DNA from: Hyphomonas sp. | GTDB lineage: Bacteria > Pseudomonadota > Alphaproteobacteria > Caulobacterales > Hyphomonadaceae | Reading direction: 5' to 3' | Length of the DNA stretch: 63,939 bases | Assembly: GCA_002700305.1 (NCBI GenBank) | Contig: PACZ01000016.1 | Span: forward strand, 1 to 63,939 | Shown here: positions 17,902-26,479 of the stretch, one piece after another | Layout of the letters: every line of letters begins with the position of its first letter | How positions within the stretch are numbered: position 1 is the first letter of the stretch | Made by a program: the position numbers and the translations under genes | The notes under the pieces: generated by a model | The model's database searches: none | Seen by the model: the letters and a program-made list of their open reading frames with translations, nothing else | Told to the model about the DNA's origin: nothing

Positions 17902-18217
17902 GTCCAACTCCTGTATGCAGGTCAAGATCCATCCTTGTTGAGAAATTCCATCTACCTTGTGTTGTGGGCGGGCCGTCGCGTAATTGCTCGTCGTTCTCAG
18001 AATCGGCGGCCAAATCGAAAGGTTGGCACATTCAGGTATAGAGTAGGGTGTTGGCCGCGGCGCTACTGGATTTGGCAATTGCCGAACCACCGCCTCACGC
18101 GGTTGCTGACATGGGGACGATATCTCGCAGATTGTTCCTCGACGTGGAATGGAGTGTGAGTTTGATTTCCTCGGATCTTAGCGATTGCGCCATCCGACCG
18201 CTCGGAAATTGGGTTAT
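17889..18217. promoter_or_regulatory. Intergenic region upstream of the cargo operon
   Basis: This 329-base region between the sigma gene and the integrase 3' end is the only gene-free stretch of this size. It should hold the promoter of the minus-strand cargo operon. Visible features are the inverted repeat CCTGCAT-N13-ATGCAGG at 17895-17921 next to the sigma start and a TTGACC on the minus strand at about 17920-17925. I found no SOS box, no repeat array and no further coding frame with good signals. Confidence 0.45.
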
Positions 18218-19276
18218 CTATCTTGAATTGCTCGAGGCCAAAGCAACAATCGAGTCTGCGCTCAGATGCGTATAGCGCTTGAGCATCTTCCAGTCTTTGT
18301 GGCCCGTCACCAAGGCAACCTGCTGAATTTTCAACCCTGCCTCGAAGAGCCTGCTTGTTCCTTCATGGCGTAAGTCGTGGAAATGCAGGTCCTCGATGTC
18401 GAGGTCGACGCAGGCGCGCCGGAACGCTGTTCCAATTGAACGCGGATTGTGGGGGAAGACGCGACCGGTGCTGTTGCTGGCTCGCCGTTGCTCATTGATG
18501 AGCTCCCAGGCGTCATAGCCAGTGAGGTCGACCAGAGGCACTTTCTGATGATTGCCGTCTTTCTGCCTGGGGTCCTTCCGGTCACGGACCGTAACGATGC
18601 GCCGCCTCATATCGACATCATCCCAATGGATTGAGCAGATCTCTGACTGGCGCATGGCCGTTGCGATCGCGAAGCGAACAATCCGGCTCATCGGAGCGCG
18701 GTAGCGCTCATTGGCGTCAAAGAACTCGAATAGGTCGTGGAGTTCCTCCTGAGTGGGCCGACGATCACGTTCGCGGCTTTTCCCGATCAGGCCGAGCCTA
18801 TTGAGTGCGACGCGTGCGAGGTTGATTTCCTCGACCGGTGTATGGACGCCATGCACGGCCTTCGCATGCAGTAGGATCGTCTTCAGATAGGATATGTCCA
18901 TCGCGATGGTTGGAGGCCCGGCGCCTTCGTGAGATCGCTGACGTCCGAATTCGACAACGGTCTCGCGATCAATCTGATCTATGCGCATGTGACCGATATC
19001 GAGTTTCAGCTTGTTGAGTGAGTAGGATTTTGATCGGCGCAGGGGCTTGCGGGACTCGTGCATGTCCGCGATGTGGAGGTCGACGAGATCAGAAAGCGTG
19101 TTGAGATGTTTGGGACGGGCTTTGGAGACGCTTTCGCCGCGGTCGATGCGGCGTTCCATGTCCACGGCCCAACCGTCCGCGTCACGGCGGCGCTTGAAGC
19201 TCTTCGAGACATACCGCCCGTTGCGCCGCACTTGGGCCCGCCAGCTTCCGGAGGGAAGTTTTACAATCGTCGCCAT
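18218..19276 (-). CDS. int: Tyrosine-type site-specific integrase
   Basis: A 352-aa phage-type integrase. The N-terminal part (1-50) is an arm-binding-like domain beginning MATIVKLPSGSWRAQVRRNG, followed by a core-binding SAM-like domain (about 58-165) and the catalytic domain. Catalytic residues: R209 (TAMRQSEI), H300-x-x-R303 (HFHDLRHE), H326 (VTGHKDW) and nucleophile Y335 (KRYTHL). The ATG at 19276 is chosen because upstream frame sequence runs through the repeat region and dusA. It lies at the element's right edge, transcribed away from dusA, as expected for an integrase beside its own attachment site. Confidence 0.92.
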   Translation of the reverse strand: MATIVKLPSGSWRAQVRRNGRYVSKSFKRRRDADGWAVDMERRIDRGESVSKARPKHLNTLSDLVDLHIADMHESRKPLRRSKSYSLNKLKLDIGHMRIDQIDRETVVEFGRQRSHEGAGPPTIAMDISYLKTILLHAKAVHGVHTPVEEINLARVALNRLGLIGKSRERDRRPTQEELHDLFEFFDANERYRAPMSRIVRFAIATAMRQSEICSIHWDDVDMRRRIVTVRDRKDPRQKDGNHQKVPLVDLTGYDAWELINEQRRASNSTGRVFPHNPRSIGTAFRRACVDLDIEDLHFHDLRHEGTSRLFEAGLKIQQVALVTGHKDWKMLKRYTHLSADSIVALASSNSR

Positions 19277-19278
19277 TT

Positions 19279-19353
19279 CGTGTGCGCTCCGTGTGCACAG
19301 ACAGATCAAAACCGGTACAAGCGTGTGCAAATTGGTCCAAAAAAGTGCACACG
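19279..19353. repeat. Four copies of CGTGTGC beside the integrase start
   Basis: CGTGTGC occurs at 19279-19285, 19290-19296 and 19322-19328, and inverted as GCACACG at 19347-19353; the second and the inverted copy share CGTGTGCAC. Repeats between int and the attachment core are typical of integrase arm-binding sites or of an operator controlling int. They lie in the element, immediately upstream of int and about 35-110 bases from dusA. Confidence 0.55.
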
Positions 19354-19386
19354 TTCTTGTTTTGGCCCTTTGAAAATACTGAAAAA

Positions 19387-19450
19387 ATGCAAATAAATCA
19401 AGTCTATAGATTTTCTGTTGCCCCCATGATGGACTGGACCGACCGGCATT
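19387..19450 (+). other. Probable attachment-site region at the 5' end of dusA
   Basis: The element ends next to the dusA start, where the conserved codons for SVAPMMDWTDRHC begin. dusA-targeting islands recombine within this conserved 5' segment. The exact crossover and the direct repeat cannot be defined, because the other junction is outside the window. The dusA ATG at 19387 lacks a clear Shine-Dalgarno, consistent with the sequence upstream having been replaced by element DNA. Confidence 0.5.
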
Positions 19451-20370
19451 GCCGGGCGTTTCACCGGTGCTTGTCAAAAAGGGCGCTGCTGTGGACGGAA
19501 ATGGTGACGGCGGATGCCGTGATCCATGGCGACCGCCAGCGGCTGATCGGCTTTCATGAGGCCGAGCACCCGGTCGTGCTTCAGCTCGGCGGGAGCGAAC
19601 CGCACAAACTGGCCGAGGCGGCGCGCATCGCCGAAGACTTCGGCTATGACGAGGTGAACCTCAATTGCGGCTGCCCGTCCGAGCGCGTGCAGTCCGGCGC
19701 GTTCGGCGCCTGCCTGATGGCCGAGCCGGACCTCGTGGCAGATTGTGTCGCGGCGATGAAAGCAGCCGTCTCCATTCCGGTGACGGTGAAATGCCGGATC
19801 GCCATCGACGATTTGCCGGCCCGCGAAACACTGTTCACCTTTGTCGACAAGGTCTCCGCCGCCGGGTGCGAGGTCTTCACCGTGCATGCCCGGAAGGCTT
19901 GGCTGAAAGGGCTTTCGCCGAAAGAGAACCGGGACATCCCGCCGCTCGACTATGAATTGGTTGCAGAGCTGAAAGCGGCACGGCCAGACCTGACAATCAT
20001 CCTCAATGGCGGCATTGTGGACATCGCGGCGTGCACGGAACACTTGCAGCGCTTCGATGGCGTGATGCTTGGCCGGGCTGCCTACCAGACACCAGCGTTG
20101 CTCGGCGAAGTCGATGCCGCGTTGTTCGGGGAAGGGGAGACGTGCTCGCCTTTCGAGGCCCTGGAGGCTTACCGCCCCTACATGGCTGCGCGGCTGGAAG
20201 AGGGCGTCGGCCTGCACGGCATGACGCGGCACATGCTGGGCCTCTTCAACGGACGCCCGGGTGCGCGCCTCTGGCGGCGGACCCTGTCCGAACGCGCCCC
20301 GCGTGCGGGCGCCGGACTGGATGTCCTTGATGCCGCGCTGGACGCCGTGAAAGATCACGCCCCGGCCTGA
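19387..20370 (+). CDS. dusA: tRNA-dihydrouridine synthase A
   Basis: A 327-aa FMN-dependent enzyme that reduces uridines in the D-loop of tRNA. It has the DusA N-terminus RFSVAPMMDWTDRHCR, the catalytic cysteine in NLNCGCPS (C96), the HARKAWLKGLSPKENR segment and NGGI for FMN phosphate binding. The likely start is the ATG at 19387; an in-frame extension to 19282 lies in element sequence. Its 5' flank is the mobile element, so transcription may now depend on sequence brought in by the element. The C-terminal half is intact, so the enzyme is likely functional. Confidence 0.93.
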   Translation: MQINQVYRFSVAPMMDWTDRHCRAFHRCLSKRALLWTEMVTADAVIHGDRQRLIGFHEAEHPVVLQLGGSEPHKLAEAARIAEDFGYDEVNLNCGCPSERVQSGAFGACLMAEPDLVADCVAAMKAAVSIPVTVKCRIAIDDLPARETLFTFVDKVSAAGCEVFTVHARKAWLKGLSPKENRDIPPLDYELVAELKAARPDLTIILNGGIVDIAACTEHLQRFDGVMLGRAAYQTPALLGEVDAALFGEGETCSPFEALEAYRPYMAARLEEGVGLHGMTRHMLGLFNGRPGARLWRRTLSERAPRAGAGLDVLDAALDAVKDHAPA

Positions 20371-20380
20371 GATCAATTTT

Positions 20381-20395
20381 GTTCTTTATTTGTTC
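20381..20395 (+). promoter_or_regulatory. LexA (SOS) box upstream of comM
   Basis: GTTC-TTTATTT-GTTC matches the alphaproteobacterial LexA consensus GTTC-N7-GTTC exactly. It lies 45 bases upstream of the comM start and 11 bases after dusA, so it should control comM. Confidence 0.75.
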
Positions 20396-20439
20396 GCAAC
20401 AGCGTGTTAACCCTTTTCCCGCTGGAAGGGAAACGGGCG

Positions 20440-21987
20440 ATGGTCTGCAGGGTCACCACTTTTGCTTTTGAGGGCGTCGAGGCTCAGCCTGTCGATGTTC
20501 AGGTGCAACTCACGGGCGGAAATCCGAACTTTCATATAGTCGGCCTGCCGGACAAGGCCGTGGGCGAAAGCCGGGAACGTGTACGCGCCGCGTTCGCATC
20601 GCTCGGGCTCGCTTTGCCGCCGAAACGGGTGATCGTGAACCTCGCTCCGGCAGACCTGCCGAAAGAGGGCAGCCATTATGATCTCGCCATCGCGCTCGCC
20701 ATGCTGGCGATCATGGGGGTGATCCCGGCCGACCAGCTGGAGGGCTATGCCGCCATAGGGGAACTTTCGCTGGATGGCGGCCTTGGAGAAACGGTCGGGG
20801 TTCTGCCTGCTGCGATGGCGGCAGAGTCTATGGATCTGCGGCTGATCTGCCCGGAAATCTGCGGAGCGGAAGCCGTCTGGGCCGGGGGCAGCGTGATTGC
20901 CGCGCGCAGCCTGATCGCCCTGATCAATCATTTCACCGGACGCGAGGCGATCGGAGCGCCCAAGGCGGGCCTGCTGGCGGAGCCGCCGCCCGGTCCTGAC
21001 CTCAGGGATGTAAAAGGGCAGGAGGGGGCCAAGCGTGTGCTGGAGATTGCAGCCGCGGGCGGCCACAATCTCCTGTTCTGCGGCCCGCCGGGATCGGGCA
21101 AATCGATGCTTGCCCAGCGCCTGCCGGGACTGTTGCCGCCGCTGAGTGCGCGGGAATTGCTGGAAGTCTCGCAGATCCAGTCGATTTCCGGCCTTCTTGA
21201 GCGCGGACGTCTATCGCGCACGCGGCCTTTCCGGGCGCCGCACCATTCGGCCTCCATGGCGGCGCTGGTCGGCGGCGGGATCAAGGCCAAGCCGGGAGAG
21301 GTCTCGCTGGCGCATCATGGTGTCCTGTTCCTGGATGAGCTGCCGGAATTCCCGGCGCATGTGCTGGACAGTTTGCGTCAGCCGCTGGAAGCCGGAGAGG
21401 CCGTGGTGGCCCGGGCCAACCGGCATGTGCGGTATCCGGCGCGCTTCCAGCTGATCGCAGCAATGAACCCCTGCCGGTGCGGAGGCGGCCCCGGCGCGGC
21501 GGCCTGCACGCGCGGGCCGAAATGCGCCCAGCAATACCAGTCCCGCCTGTCAGGCCCGTTCCTCGACCGGATCGATCTTTACTTCGACACGCCGCCTGTC
21601 ACGGCGGTGGACCTTGCCTTGCCGCCACCCACGGAAGGCACGAGGGAAGCCCGCGCCCGTGTAGCGGCCGCGCGGGATGTTCAGGCCGACCGGTTCGGTG
21701 AGACAGGGGATGACACGCGCCGGCCGGTCAATGCCGACGCCCCGCTGCCGGAACTGGAACAGGTCGCCCGGCCCGACCAGCCAGGGGCCACGCTGCTGGC
21801 CGATGCTGCCGCCCGGCTGAGCCTGACGGCGCGAGGCTATTCCCGCGTGCTGAAAGTCGCCCGGACGATTGCTGACCTCGACGGATCAGGTGGTGTACGC
21901 CGCGTACACATTGCTGAAGCCCTGTCCTACCGCCAGCGTCCGGCCGGGCAGGGCGAGGGTGTCAATGCAGAGGCCATGGCCCGTTAG
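20440..21987 (+). CDS. comM: YifB/ComM-family AAA+ helicase-like ATPase
   Basis: A 515-aa Mg-chelatase-like AAA+ ATPase. ComM is a branch-migration helicase that helps integrate incoming DNA during natural transformation. Features: the N-terminal Lon-like fold (MVCRVTTFAFEGVEAQPVDVQ start, characteristic for YifB), Walker A GPPGSGKS (215-222), Walker B GVLFLDELPEF, a four-cysteine finger region NPCRCG...CARGPKC-like (CRCGGGPGAAACTRGPKC) and the C-terminal Mg_chelatase_C domain. The ATG at 20440 matches the family N-terminus; GTG at 20404 would add 12 unrelated residues. The perfect SOS box upstream predicts LexA control. Confidence 0.92.
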   Translation: MVCRVTTFAFEGVEAQPVDVQVQLTGGNPNFHIVGLPDKAVGESRERVRAAFASLGLALPPKRVIVNLAPADLPKEGSHYDLAIALAMLAIMGVIPADQLEGYAAIGELSLDGGLGETVGVLPAAMAAESMDLRLICPEICGAEAVWAGGSVIAARSLIALINHFTGREAIGAPKAGLLAEPPPGPDLRDVKGQEGAKRVLEIAAAGGHNLLFCGPPGSGKSMLAQRLPGLLPPLSARELLEVSQIQSISGLLERGRLSRTRPFRAPHHSASMAALVGGGIKAKPGEVSLAHHGVLFLDELPEFPAHVLDSLRQPLEAGEAVVARANRHVRYPARFQLIAAMNPCRCGGGPGAAACTRGPKCAQQYQSRLSGPFLDRIDLYFDTPPVTAVDLALPPPTEGTREARARVAAARDVQADRFGETGDDTRRPVNADAPLPELEQVARPDQPGATLLADAAARLSLTARGYSRVLKVARTIADLDGSGGVRRVHIAEALSYRQRPAGQGEGVNAEAMAR

Positions 21988-22053
21988 GAATCAGCCCTCG
22001 AAACCCGTGCCGGATTTAAACAAATCCTAAAGCGTCTGTTGCAGGATACGGCC

Positions 22054-23538
22054 ATGACCAAGTCCTCCCTGCCGCCGGGCGAACAACGCCCGCAAGAGAC
22101 ATTCCTTGCTGCCGCGAGCCATGAAATCCGTACGCCACTGAACGGGATTCTCGGCACGGTGTCGCTGTTGCTGGAAACCGAACTGGAACCGGCCCAGCGG
22201 GAATATGCCGAAGCCATCCGGCTGAGCGGCTCCCGTCTGCTCGATCTCCTGAACAATGTGCTCGATTATGCGCGCCTCGATGCTTCTGCCATCGAACTGG
22301 AAACCGAGGCGTTCTGCCCGGTCCGGCTCGGCCGGGAAGTGATGGAGTTGCTGAGCCCGCGCGCCCATGCCGCCGGGCTGGACATTGCCGCGCGTGCCTC
22401 GGTCCTGCCGATGCCGTCCTATTCGGGCGATGCGGGGCGTATCCGCCAGATCCTGTTCAACCTCGTCGGCAATGCGCTGAAATTTACCGAAAGCGGCGCA
22501 GTCCTGCTCGACATCTGCGCGCATGAAGACGGGCTGGAATACCGGATCATCGACACCGGGCCCGGCATTGCGCCGGAAGACCGCGAGCGTCTGTTCGAAG
22601 CGTTCCGTCAGACAAGCCGGCAGGACGCCTACAAGGATGGCGGCGTCGGGCTTGGCCTTGCCATCGTCAAGCGCCTGACAGACCTGCTGGGCGGCCGGAT
22701 CGAAGTCACCGGAGAGCCCGGTCTGGGCACCTGTTTTTCTGTCTTTCTCCCATTGAAGAGGGCAGACCTGCCGCCGACGCATGACCTGCCGGTGCTCGAC
22801 GCCGTGGTGGGAATCGCGGGCTTGCCGCCGGCAACCTGCCTGTCGACCGCGGCAGCCCTGATCAATGCCTCGGCCAGGCCTGTGCGGATCGATGTGTCGT
22901 CCGGCCATGTGCCGCCGGAGGTCGATGTGCTGCTGATCGGGGCGGAACAGCCGGAGGAAACGGTGCGCGCGCTCGCCCGCAAGGCGCCGGCGCTCATCGT
23001 GCTGAGGCCGGAAGACCGGGGCGCCATTGCGCGCTTCAAGGCGATGGGATGTGCCGGCTGGCTGGTACGCCCGCTGAGAGCCTCGTCGCTGATCGAGCGC
23101 ATTTATGTTGTCAAAACAGGCGGTCTGCCGGTCGACGAACCCGAGAAGCTGACCGGGGCCGGGCGCGTGCTGATCGCGGACGACAATCCGGTCAATGCGA
23201 TGATTGCACGGCGCGCCTTGGAATCGGCCGGATTTACCGTCACAGTCGCTTCAACAGGTATAGAAGCGCTGGAGGCCGCGAAGAGCATGAATCCCGCCCT
23301 GGTCCTGATGGATCTCCGCATGCCCGAAATGGATGGGTTCGAAGCCATGCGCCAGCTGCGCGCCGGCGGTTCGGACGTGCCGGTCATAGCGGTCTCCGCC
23401 GAAGTGAATGCAGACATCGAACGCCAGGCCAGGACGGCCGGGGCCAATGATGTGGTGGCCAAGCCGATCGAGCCTCAGGCCCTTCGGACCCTCGCGATCA
23501 GATGGACTGGCGCTGCCGGAAAGGCCGGCGCTGCATGA
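22054..23538 (+). CDS. Soluble hybrid sensor histidine kinase
   Basis: A 494-aa cytosolic hybrid kinase. HisKA is at residues 15-80 with phospho-acceptor H23 (ASHEIRTPLNG), followed by HATPase_c with NLVGNALKFT, DTGPGIAP and GVGLGLAIVKRL. A degenerate receiver-like region (about 240-365) and a C-terminal true receiver (IADDNPVNAM, phosphorylated Asp in LVLMDLRMPEMDG, Lys in VVAKPI) complete it. There is no input domain or membrane segment; the kinase core begins almost at the start. A TTG at 22039 is an alternative start. Its stop overlaps the ampG start (ATGA), suggesting co-expression. Confidence 0.88.
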   Translation: MTKSSLPPGEQRPQETFLAAASHEIRTPLNGILGTVSLLLETELEPAQREYAEAIRLSGSRLLDLLNNVLDYARLDASAIELETEAFCPVRLGREVMELLSPRAHAAGLDIAARASVLPMPSYSGDAGRIRQILFNLVGNALKFTESGAVLLDICAHEDGLEYRIIDTGPGIAPEDRERLFEAFRQTSRQDAYKDGGVGLGLAIVKRLTDLLGGRIEVTGEPGLGTCFSVFLPLKRADLPPTHDLPVLDAVVGIAGLPPATCLSTAAALINASARPVRIDVSSGHVPPEVDVLLIGAEQPEETVRALARKAPALIVLRPEDRGAIARFKAMGCAGWLVRPLRASSLIERIYVVKTGGLPVDEPEKLTGAGRVLIADDNPVNAMIARRALESAGFTVTVASTGIEALEAAKSMNPALVLMDLRMPEMDGFEAMRQLRAGGSDVPVIAVSAEVNADIERQARTAGANDVVAKPIEPQALRTLAIRWTGAAGKAGAA

Positions 23539-25277
23539 GCGGCAATGCCGCGCTTCCGGTGAAGAAGCCCTCCCGGGCGGCGCGCGCTTTCCGGGCCCTG
23601 AAAGACCGCCGCATGGCGGCGATGCTGATCCTCGCTTTCGCGGCCAGCATTCCCTATGGCGCCATTGTCGGCGTGCTGACGGCCTGGTTGACCCAGGAGG
23701 GGATCGACACGGATACGATCGGTGTCCTGTCGCTCGTCGCTATCGGGTATTCATTCAAATATCTCTGGGCGCCCTTGTTCCAGACGCCGCATGGCGTGCC
23801 ATTCATCCGTGTCGGCGGGCGGCGGTCCTGGCTGATCCTTTGCCAGGCTTCGATTGCCGTGCTGCTGGCGGTGCTGGCCTTCTCCAATCCGCCTCAGAAT
23901 ATCGGCCTCGTGGCGCTGATCTGTTTCGTGATCCTGATCCTTGGCCCCACGCATGACATCATCCTCGACGCCTGGCGGATCGAAGTGGCCCGGTCTGAAG
24001 AAGACAAGGACCTGATGTCGGCGCTCTATCAGTTCGGCTACAAGTCTGGCGGCTTCATTTCCGGCTTCATTGCGCTGCTTGTGGCAGCGCGCGGCGGGTG
24101 GTCGGTCGCTTATGTGATGATGGCGGGCTTTGTCGGCCTGACCGTCCTGGGCAGCCTGCTGGCGCCGGAGCCTGAATATAACAAGCACGAGCACACGACG
24201 CGGCTCAGCTTCCTGCCATCCGTGCCGGGGCGGGAAGCCGCGCCGGCGGTGGCGTTCGTCGCGGCTTGCTGGGCGACGGCCTTTGCGATGATTGCTTCTT
24301 TCGCGGTCATGCGGCTCGGCTTCAATGCGGACATCTCCTCGCGCACATTCGTGTCGGAGCAGGGGCCGATCATTGTCATCCTGACCGTGATCGTGCCGTC
24401 CGTCGTGGCGGCATTCCTGCTTGTCCGGAACAAGGGGGTGGCGGTCGATGCGCCGCTGTTCTCGCCCGGTCAGAGCCGGCGCAGCAAGCTGGTCGCGACC
24501 CTGTTCCGCGCCATTTTCGACCCCCTGATGGACCTGATCTACCGCCTGCGCTGGTGGACGATTCTCGTGCTCGCCCTGGCGTTGACCTATCGTTTCACCG
24601 ATGCCGTCTGGGGCTCGTTCGCCTATCCGTTCTATCTGCGCAGCGATCTCGATGCGCTTGGCCATACGCTGGACGATGTCGCCATCGCCTCCAAATTCTT
24701 CGGCGTGATCGCGACCATTCTGGGCTCGCTGATCGGGGCGACACTGATCGCAACCATCGGCCGGATGCCGGTCTTTTTCGTCGGCGGCGTCGTGGCGGCG
24801 GCGACGAACCTGCTTTATGCAGACCTCGCCCACGGGGCACATGCCGTCGATGCTTTCCTGTCGGTGACCCATCTTGATGGGCCATTGATCGCCTTTGCGG
24901 ATTTTGCGGCGAAACTCCAGCCGCAGGAGATCGCCCTGCCGGCAGACCACAGCCAGCGGCTGGCCCGGCTGATGATCACAATCTTCGCCGAGAACATTGC
25001 CGGCGGATTCGCGCTGGTTGCCATGACGGCCTATCTCACCGCCGTGGTGAATCCGCGCTTTGCGGCGGTTCAGTACGCACTGCTTGCTTCGCTGACCATG
25101 CTGATCGGGACGCTCGGCCGGCCCTGGCTCGGGGCGATGATCGAGTCGAATGGCTTTTATCCGGTTTTCATTGTCACCTTCTGGCTGGGCGGCGTTGCGG
25201 TCCTGCTCAGCATCGTGGAATGGTGGCGCCAGGCGCGTGTGGCACGCATCGCAAAAGAAGGAGCTGTAAATGGATAG
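23535..25277 (+). CDS. ampG: AmpG-family MFS permease (muropeptide transporter)
   Basis: A 580-aa inner-membrane MFS protein of the AmpG family, which imports anhydro-muropeptides for cell-wall recycling and beta-lactamase signalling. About 12-14 hydrophobic segments are visible. The N-terminal RRMAAMLILAFAASIPYG and the GRRSWLILCQ and DIILDAWRIE motifs are typical AmpG features. The family normally has about 490-550 residues; a hydrophilic insertion near residues 225-330 explains the extra length. The ATG overlaps the kinase stop by four bases and the 3' end overlaps hdeD by eight bases, so the three genes form one transcription unit. Confidence 0.87.
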   Translation: MSGNAALPVKKPSRAARAFRALKDRRMAAMLILAFAASIPYGAIVGVLTAWLTQEGIDTDTIGVLSLVAIGYSFKYLWAPLFQTPHGVPFIRVGGRRSWLILCQASIAVLLAVLAFSNPPQNIGLVALICFVILILGPTHDIILDAWRIEVARSEEDKDLMSALYQFGYKSGGFISGFIALLVAARGGWSVAYVMMAGFVGLTVLGSLLAPEPEYNKHEHTTRLSFLPSVPGREAAPAVAFVAACWATAFAMIASFAVMRLGFNADISSRTFVSEQGPIIVILTVIVPSVVAAFLLVRNKGVAVDAPLFSPGQSRRSKLVATLFRAIFDPLMDLIYRLRWWTILVLALALTYRFTDAVWGSFAYPFYLRSDLDALGHTLDDVAIASKFFGVIATILGSLIGATLIATIGRMPVFFVGGVVAAATNLLYADLAHGAHAVDAFLSVTHLDGPLIAFADFAAKLQPQEIALPADHSQRLARLMITIFAENIAGGFALVAMTAYLTAVVNPRFAAVQYALLASLTMLIGTLGRPWLGAMIESNGFYPVFIVTFWLGGVAVLLSIVEWWRQARVARIAKEGAVNG

Positions 25278-25806
25278 TCAAAGACCCAAGGGGCTTGGCG
25301 GACACTGGCGGCTCTATGTGGCGATGGGCGTGCTGTCGCTTCTGGGCGGCATGTTCGCCCTCCTGAATCCTTATGCTGCTTCGGTATTTGTGCTGCAGCT
25401 GGTGGCCTTCCTGTTCATTCTTCTGGGGGTGATGCAGGTGGCCTTCACGCTGCGCTCGCCCTTCGGCCTGTCCTGGTTCGATCTGGGGCTTGGCGTGCTG
25501 CAGATCCTGCTGGGCGTCATGCTGGCGACAAATGTGCTTGGCGGGCTCGTCTCGCTGACGCTGATCCTTGCTTTCCTTTTCATGCTGGAAGGCGTGATCC
25601 TCGTCCTGGCGGGAACCAATCTGCGCCCGTTCCGGCCCTGGATATGGCTGGTGGTCGGCGGCACGATTTCGATCCTGCTGGCGGTCTTCGTCCTGATGAA
25701 CCTGCCGGAAGCCGCCGCGACCTTGCTGGGCCTGCTTCTGGGCATCGACCTCCTGTCCAACGGGCTCTGGCTCGTTGCGGCGGGCCTGATGCTCCGCAAT
25801 CACTGA
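25270..25806 (+). CDS. HdeD family membrane protein (DUF308)
   Basis: A 178-aa integral membrane protein with six predicted transmembrane segments arranged as three repeated helix pairs, the HdeD/DUF308 pattern (for example VAMGVLSLLGGMFALLNPYAA and LVVGGTISILLAVFVLMNLPEAAATLLGL). HdeD is linked to acid resistance in enterobacteria, but the function in alphaproteobacteria is unknown. It overlaps the ampG 3' end by eight bases and is probably translationally coupled to it. Confidence 0.85.
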   Translation: MDSQRPKGLGGHWRLYVAMGVLSLLGGMFALLNPYAASVFVLQLVAFLFILLGVMQVAFTLRSPFGLSWFDLGLGVLQILLGVMLATNVLGGLVSLTLILAFLFMLEGVILVLAGTNLRPFRPWIWLVVGGTISILLAVFVLMNLPEAAATLLGLLLGIDLLSNGLWLVAAGLMLRNH

Positions 25807-25895
25807 GAAGGCAGGGAACCGGCACGGGAAGGGGCTGGCCGCCCGCTGCGGCGCGCACTAGGCTTCGGGACACCACTCTCTGCCGGAGCTTTCCC

Positions 25896-26369
25896 ATGAA
25901 ACCGCTATTCGCCGCCGCTGCCATCGCCCTTCTGCCGCTTGCGGCATGTACCACGCAGGATGGCGCGCCGATCTCGGCCATCAATGCGCAGAGCGATGCT
26001 GAAACCGCAGCGATCACGGCGCTGCTGGAAGCGCAGGATGCAGCGTGGAACCGGGGCGACATCGACGCCTTCATGGAAGGCTACTGGAAGTCGCCTGAGC
26101 TGCGCTTTGCGTCCGGCGGCAACGTGACGCGCGGCTGGGACGAGACCAATGCCCGCTACCACAATACCTATGGCGGCCCGGAGACGATGGGCACGCTGGT
26201 GACCGACGATTATGAAATCGTGCTGCTGGGCCCCGATGCCGCGGTCGCGCATGGCCGGTGGAAGCTGGAAGGCCGCGAAGGGACGCCCTGGGGGCTTTAT
26301 ACGCTTGTCCTGCGCAAGATGGGCGGCGAGTGGAAGATCGTCTCGGATACGACCACGTCGGCCGGCTGA
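25896..26369 (+). CDS. NTF2-like (DUF4440/SnoaL) lipoprotein
   Basis: A 157-aa exported protein. A signal peptide ends in a lipobox LPLAAC (Cys at residue 18), so it is probably membrane-anchored. The mature part has the NTF2-like fold pattern of DUF4440 proteins: a helix with ITALLEAQDAAWNRGDIDAFMEGYW, then beta strands with GWDETNARYHNTYG and a final WKIVSDTTTS. Related proteins are described as ketosteroid-isomerase-like, usually without a known substrate. The ATG at 25896 follows GGAG. It is monocistronic as far as can be seen. Confidence 0.83.
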   Translation: MKPLFAAAAIALLPLAACTTQDGAPISAINAQSDAETAAITALLEAQDAAWNRGDIDAFMEGYWKSPELRFASGGNVTRGWDETNARYHNTYGGPETMGTLVTDDYEIVLLGPDAAVAHGRWKLEGREGTPWGLYTLVLRKMGGEWKIVSDTTTSAG

Positions 26370-26479
26370 GGTCTTCGGTCTGCCATGAAATGACCTTATG
26401 CCTCCGGCTTGGCAGGCCAGCGCTTTGACGGCAAAAAGCGATCAGTGGCCCTGTGCGGCCGCAGGATCAGGGGACCAGC

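Larger units (their letters stand above)
1..19386. mobile_element. Right-hand part of an integrative (conjugative or mobilisable) element inserted at dusA
   Basis: The block from the window start to the first codon of dusA carries conjugative DNA-processing genes (DUF736 protein, HTH, TraF-type peptidase, relaxase, coupling protein, ribbon-helix-helix protein), a long minus-strand cargo operon and, at its right edge, a tyrosine recombinase next to dusA. The 5' end of dusA is a known integration site for genomic islands and prophages. The left end and second attachment site lie outside the window. Trb/VirB mating-pore genes are not seen, so the element could be mobilisable only, or its pore genes could lie further left. 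Confidence 0.85.

Noticed and set aside
23751-24950. 399-codon minus-strand frame inside ampG
   Set aside because: Composition (Arg, Gln, His, Asp) is typical of antisense frames in GC-rich genes; ampG is unambiguous.
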